A stretch of 64,000 nt of DNA from CAVVYV01 sp963752585 (lineage in GTDB: Bacteria > Actinomycetota > Thermoleophilia > Solirubrobacterales > 70-9): the NCBI GenBank assembly GCA_963752585.1, contig CAVVYV010000008.1:1-64000 (forward strand), given 5' to 3'. Shown in pieces: positions 61,965-64,000 of this stretch (its first letter is position 1; every line of letters begins with the position of its first letter). The position numbers and the translations under genes were made by a program. The notes below the pieces were generated by a model. The model saw only the letters and a program-made list of their open reading frames with translations, ran no database searches and was not told where the DNA came from.

Positions 61965-63458
61965 ATGTCGAACCTTCAGGATGAGGGTGTGAGCGTCACC
62001 GTCCTCTCGGGTCGCTACCGGCTGGCGTCGAAGCTCGGCTCCGGCGGGATGTCCACCGTCTACCTCGCCCACGACGAGGTGCTGGACCGACCGGTGGCAC
62101 TGAAGCTTCTCCACCAGGAGATCTCCGACGACGCCGCCCAGCTCGAGCGCTTCCGGCGGGAGGCACGGGCGGCGGCGCGGCTCTCGCACCCGAACCTGGT
62201 CGGGGTGATCGACGCGGGGGAGGACCAGGGGCGCCCCTACATCGTCTTCGAGTACATCGAGGGAGAGACGCTGAAGCACCGGATCGAGGCCGAGGGCGGC
62301 CTCGCGGTGGACGAAGCGGTCGCCTACGCGATCGAGATCGGCCGGGGGCTTACCGCGGCCCATGCCCGCAAGCTCGTCCACCGCGACGTGAAGCCCCAGA
62401 ACGTCCTGATCGACCCCGATGGGCGGGCGAAGGTGACCGACTTCGGGATCGCCCGCTCGCTCGAGTCGAAGGGGCTGACGGCAACCGGGCGGGTGCTGGG
62501 GACGACCGACTACGTCTCACCCGAGCAGGCGATGGGGGAAGAAGTCGACGAGCGCTCCGACGTCTACTCGCTCGGGGTGGTCCTCTACGAGATGCTCACC
62601 GGGGACGTCCCCTTCGACGCCGAGACCCAGGTCGGGGTGGCGATGAAGCACGTCAACGAGCCGATGCCGGACGTGCAGGTGAAGCGGCCAGATGTCTCCG
62701 CAGCCCTCGCGCTGGTGATCGACCGGGCGACGACGAAGGACCCCCACGATCGCTACGGATCCGTGGCGGAGATGGTCCGCGACCTCGAGGCCACCCTCGA
62801 GGTCGAGGCGGCGCGGCGCGGCGGGACGACCGGCGAGGCGACCAGCGTGCTCGACTCCGTTCCCCCCTCCCGGCGCAAGCTCGCCCGGCGCCGGATCCCC
62901 GTCTCGGGGATCGTGATGGGGGTGATCGGGGTCGCCTTGATCGCCGCGGCCCTGATCTTCGGCGGAAGGGAGCTGAACGACCTCGGTGAGGACGGCGACG
63001 CCGCCGCAGCCGAGATCAAGCTGCCCGCGGACGGGGCGAGCGAGTTCGATCCCGACGGCGACGGCAAGGAGACCGAGAGCCAGAGCCTGGCGATCGACGG
63101 CAACCCGACCGGAACCTCGTGGGAGACCGAGCACTACGTGACCGAGGACTTCGGCGGCTTCAAGGACGGGGTCGGGCTCGCGATCGACGCGGGCGATGCG
63201 GTCACCGCCAACTCGATCGAGATCCGCACTCCGGTCTCGGGCTGGGACGCCGAGATCTACCAGTTCGCTGGACCGCCACCCGAGGAGCTGTCCGGCTGGG
63301 GGCCGGCGGTTGCCCGGGTCAGCGACGGCGGCACCCGGGAGACCGTCAACCTGCCTGGCGAGGCGGCGGAGTCGTTCCTGCTCTGGATTACGAGGCCGGT
63401 CACCGACGAGACCGGCGAGTTCAAGATGGAGATCAGCGACGTGAGGCTGCTGAGCTAG
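61965..63458 (+). CDS. Transmembrane Ser/Thr protein kinase with an extracellular beta domain
   Basis: 497 residues. The kinase has the Gly loop KLGSGGMSTVYLAHD, Lys47 (VALKLL), catalytic HRDVKPQN at 139-146 and DFG at 159-161, with GRVLGTTDYVSPEQAMGE as activation segment and APE-like SPEQ; residues 18-278 form the domain. One membrane helix follows at 311-333. The outer part has an acidic linker (EDGDAAAAEIKLPADGASEFDPDGDGKETESQ), then a beta-sandwich-like domain: NPTGTSWETEHYVTEDFGGFKDGVGLAIDAGDAVTANSIEIRTPVSGWDAEIYQFAGPPPEEL, resembling discoidin-like ligand binders; there are no PASTA repeats. It may sense cell-wall state; substrates unknown. Next to ddl. Confidence 0.93.
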   Translation: MSNLQDEGVSVTVLSGRYRLASKLGSGGMSTVYLAHDEVLDRPVALKLLHQEISDDAAQLERFRREARAAARLSHPNLVGVIDAGEDQGRPYIVFEYIEGETLKHRIEAEGGLAVDEAVAYAIEIGRGLTAAHARKLVHRDVKPQNVLIDPDGRAKVTDFGIARSLESKGLTATGRVLGTTDYVSPEQAMGEEVDERSDVYSLGVVLYEMLTGDVPFDAETQVGVAMKHVNEPMPDVQVKRPDVSAALALVIDRATTKDPHDRYGSVAEMVRDLEATLEVEAARRGGTTGEATSVLDSVPPSRRKLARRRIPVSGIVMGVIGVALIAAALIFGGRELNDLGEDGDAAAAEIKLPADGASEFDPDGDGKETESQSLAIDGNPTGTSWETEHYVTEDFGGFKDGVGLAIDAGDAVTANSIEIRTPVSGWDAEIYQFAGPPPEELSGWGPAVARVSDGGTRETVNLPGEAAESFLLWITRPVTDETGEFKMEISDVRLLS

Positions 63459-64000
63459 AACTCATATGAGCGGGCGGTCTCGTGCCGCTCGAGGCCGAGC
63501 CGGACGAGGCGGTCGCAGAGCTCGGGATAGGAGATCCCCTCCGCCTCCCAGAGCCTGCCGTAGACGCTCGTCTCGGTGAACCCCGGAATCGTGTTGAGCT
63601 CGTTGACCAGCACCGTCTCGCCGTCGACGAAGAAATCGCAGCGGGCCAGGCCGCTGCAGCCGCAGATGGTGAACACCGAGCGCGCGAGGTCCCGCAACCG
63701 CCGGGTTGCGGAGTCGGAGATCTCGGCGGGGATCCGGAGCTCCATCCCGCCCTCGGCGTACTTCGCCTCGAAGTCGTACCAATCTGAGGCCCGGGTGAGG
63801 ATCTCTCCCGGCGGCGAGACCTCGGGGTCGGCGTTGCCGAGCAGTGAGCACTCGACCTCCTTGCCGGGGGCGGCCGCCTCGACGATCACCTTCGGATCGT
63901 GGCGGCGGGCCGCCTCCACCGCGCGCTCGAGCTCGTCGGCGCCGGAGGCCGGCGCGATCCCGACACTCGAGCCGAGCCGAGCGGGCTTCACCCAGACCGG
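63455..64000 (-). CDS. ddl: D-alanine-D-alanine ligase (5' end beyond window)
   Basis: Joins two D-Ala for peptidoglycan. Only the C-terminal ATP-grasp part is in the window: VKPARLGSSVGIAPASGADELERAVEAARRHDPKVIVEAAAPGKEVECSLLGN, with the phosphate-binding loop LGSSVGI, then YDFEAKYAEGG and DFFVDGETVLVNELNTIPGFTETSVYGRLWEAEGISYPELCDRLVRLGLER, with metal ligands in NELNTIPGFT. The stop overlaps the kinase stop by four bases on the opposite strand. The remainder lies past 64000. The frame is intact where seen. Confidence 0.95.
   Translation of the reverse strand, partial: PVWVKPARLGSSVGIAPASGADELERAVEAARRHDPKVIVEAAAPGKEVECSLLGNADPEVSPPGEILTRASDWYDFEAKYAEGGMELRIPAEISDSATRRLRDLARSVFTICGCSGLARCDFFVDGETVLVNELNTIPGFTETSVYGRLWEAEGISYPELCDRLVRLGLERHETARSYEF

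Overview
The window is high-GC DNA (roughly 70% G+C) with many GTG/TTG starts and ATGA/GTGA/TGATG gene overlaps. Gene content (E1alpha/E1beta pyruvate dehydrogenase with lipB-lipA, DUF3105, LytR C-terminal domain, PASTA-less Ser/Thr kinase beside Ddl, UppP/DedA, actinobacterial-style radical SAM protein) points to an actinobacterium, most likely Thermoleophilia/Solirubrobacterales. That placement is inference. I see no phage, transposase, integrase or CRISPR array, and no gene-free stretch longer than about 300 bases; the largest gaps (about 45.64-45.88 kb and 58.62-58.83 kb) are described below. Many well-conserved genes are broken by single-base indels after which the conserved protein resumes in another frame. 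These cluster at 0.1-18 kb and 31.9-39 kb (densest at 33.8-36.5 kb), while 18-26 kb and 39.6-52.8 kb read cleanly. I treat them as probable sequencing or assembly errors unless noted, and annotate one gene across the break.

Layout. 0-4 kb: sulfate ABC importer operon cysA-cysW-cysT-sulfate-binding lipoprotein (minus strand). 4-5.8 kb: radical SAM protein and an unknown helical protein. 5.8-9.4 kb: thiamin thiazole genes thiO-thiS-thiG (minus) behind a TPP riboswitch, divergent from thiE and a small membrane protein. 9.4-17.8 kb: a 2-oxoacid (pyruvate) dehydrogenase locus, E3-DsbA-like-E1alpha-E1beta-E2-SRPBCC-NTF2-like-lipB-lipA, which holds all enzyme subunits and both lipoylation steps. 17.9-21.3 kb: secreted glycoside-hydrolase-like protein, rhomboid protease, small membrane protein, D,D-carboxypeptidase. 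21.3-25.4 kb: two tRNA-Ala genes in inverted orientation flank gdhA, a very acidic disordered protein and a membrane diguanylate cyclase. 25.5-28.3 kb: three VOC-fold genes (one a half-gene) and an ArsR/AHSA1/RibD-type reductase set around a palindromic operator. 28.3-33.4 kb: Na+/H+ antiporter, acetolactate decarboxylase, metF, alpha/beta hydrolase, DUF3105 protein.

33.4-38.3 kb: three tandem copies of a secreted PQQ-type glucose/sorbosone dehydrogenase-like gene, the first two heavily damaged. 38.4-39.6 kb: secreted PGRP-type amidase. 39.6-55.9 kb: a surface polysaccharide locus with acyltransferases, initiating sugar phosphotransferase, five glycosyltransferases, a PhyH-type oxygenase, flippase (Wzx), polymerase/ligase (Wzy), a membrane-anchored FlgD-like Ig protein, a LytR_C protein and a CapD/WbpM-type nucleotide-sugar dehydratase; a GDPD and a second RibD-type reductase lie inside it. 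56-58.6 kb: dedA-uppP-purM, where UppP recycles the lipid carrier the polysaccharide pathway needs. 58.6-64 kb: possible structured leader, DUF4287/SRPBCC protein, DUF1761-like membrane protein, GT4 glycosyltransferase, DsbA-like protein, membrane Ser/Thr kinase with an extracellular domain, and a D-Ala-D-Ala ligase running off the right edge.

No single region is proven to be a new system. The most unusual items are the tandem dehydrogenase triplication, the stop-free thiO-thiS-thiG reading frame behind the TPP riboswitch, the acidic protein beside the diguanylate cyclase between inverted tRNA-Ala genes, and the Ig-domain/LytR_C pair at the head of the polysaccharide operon.
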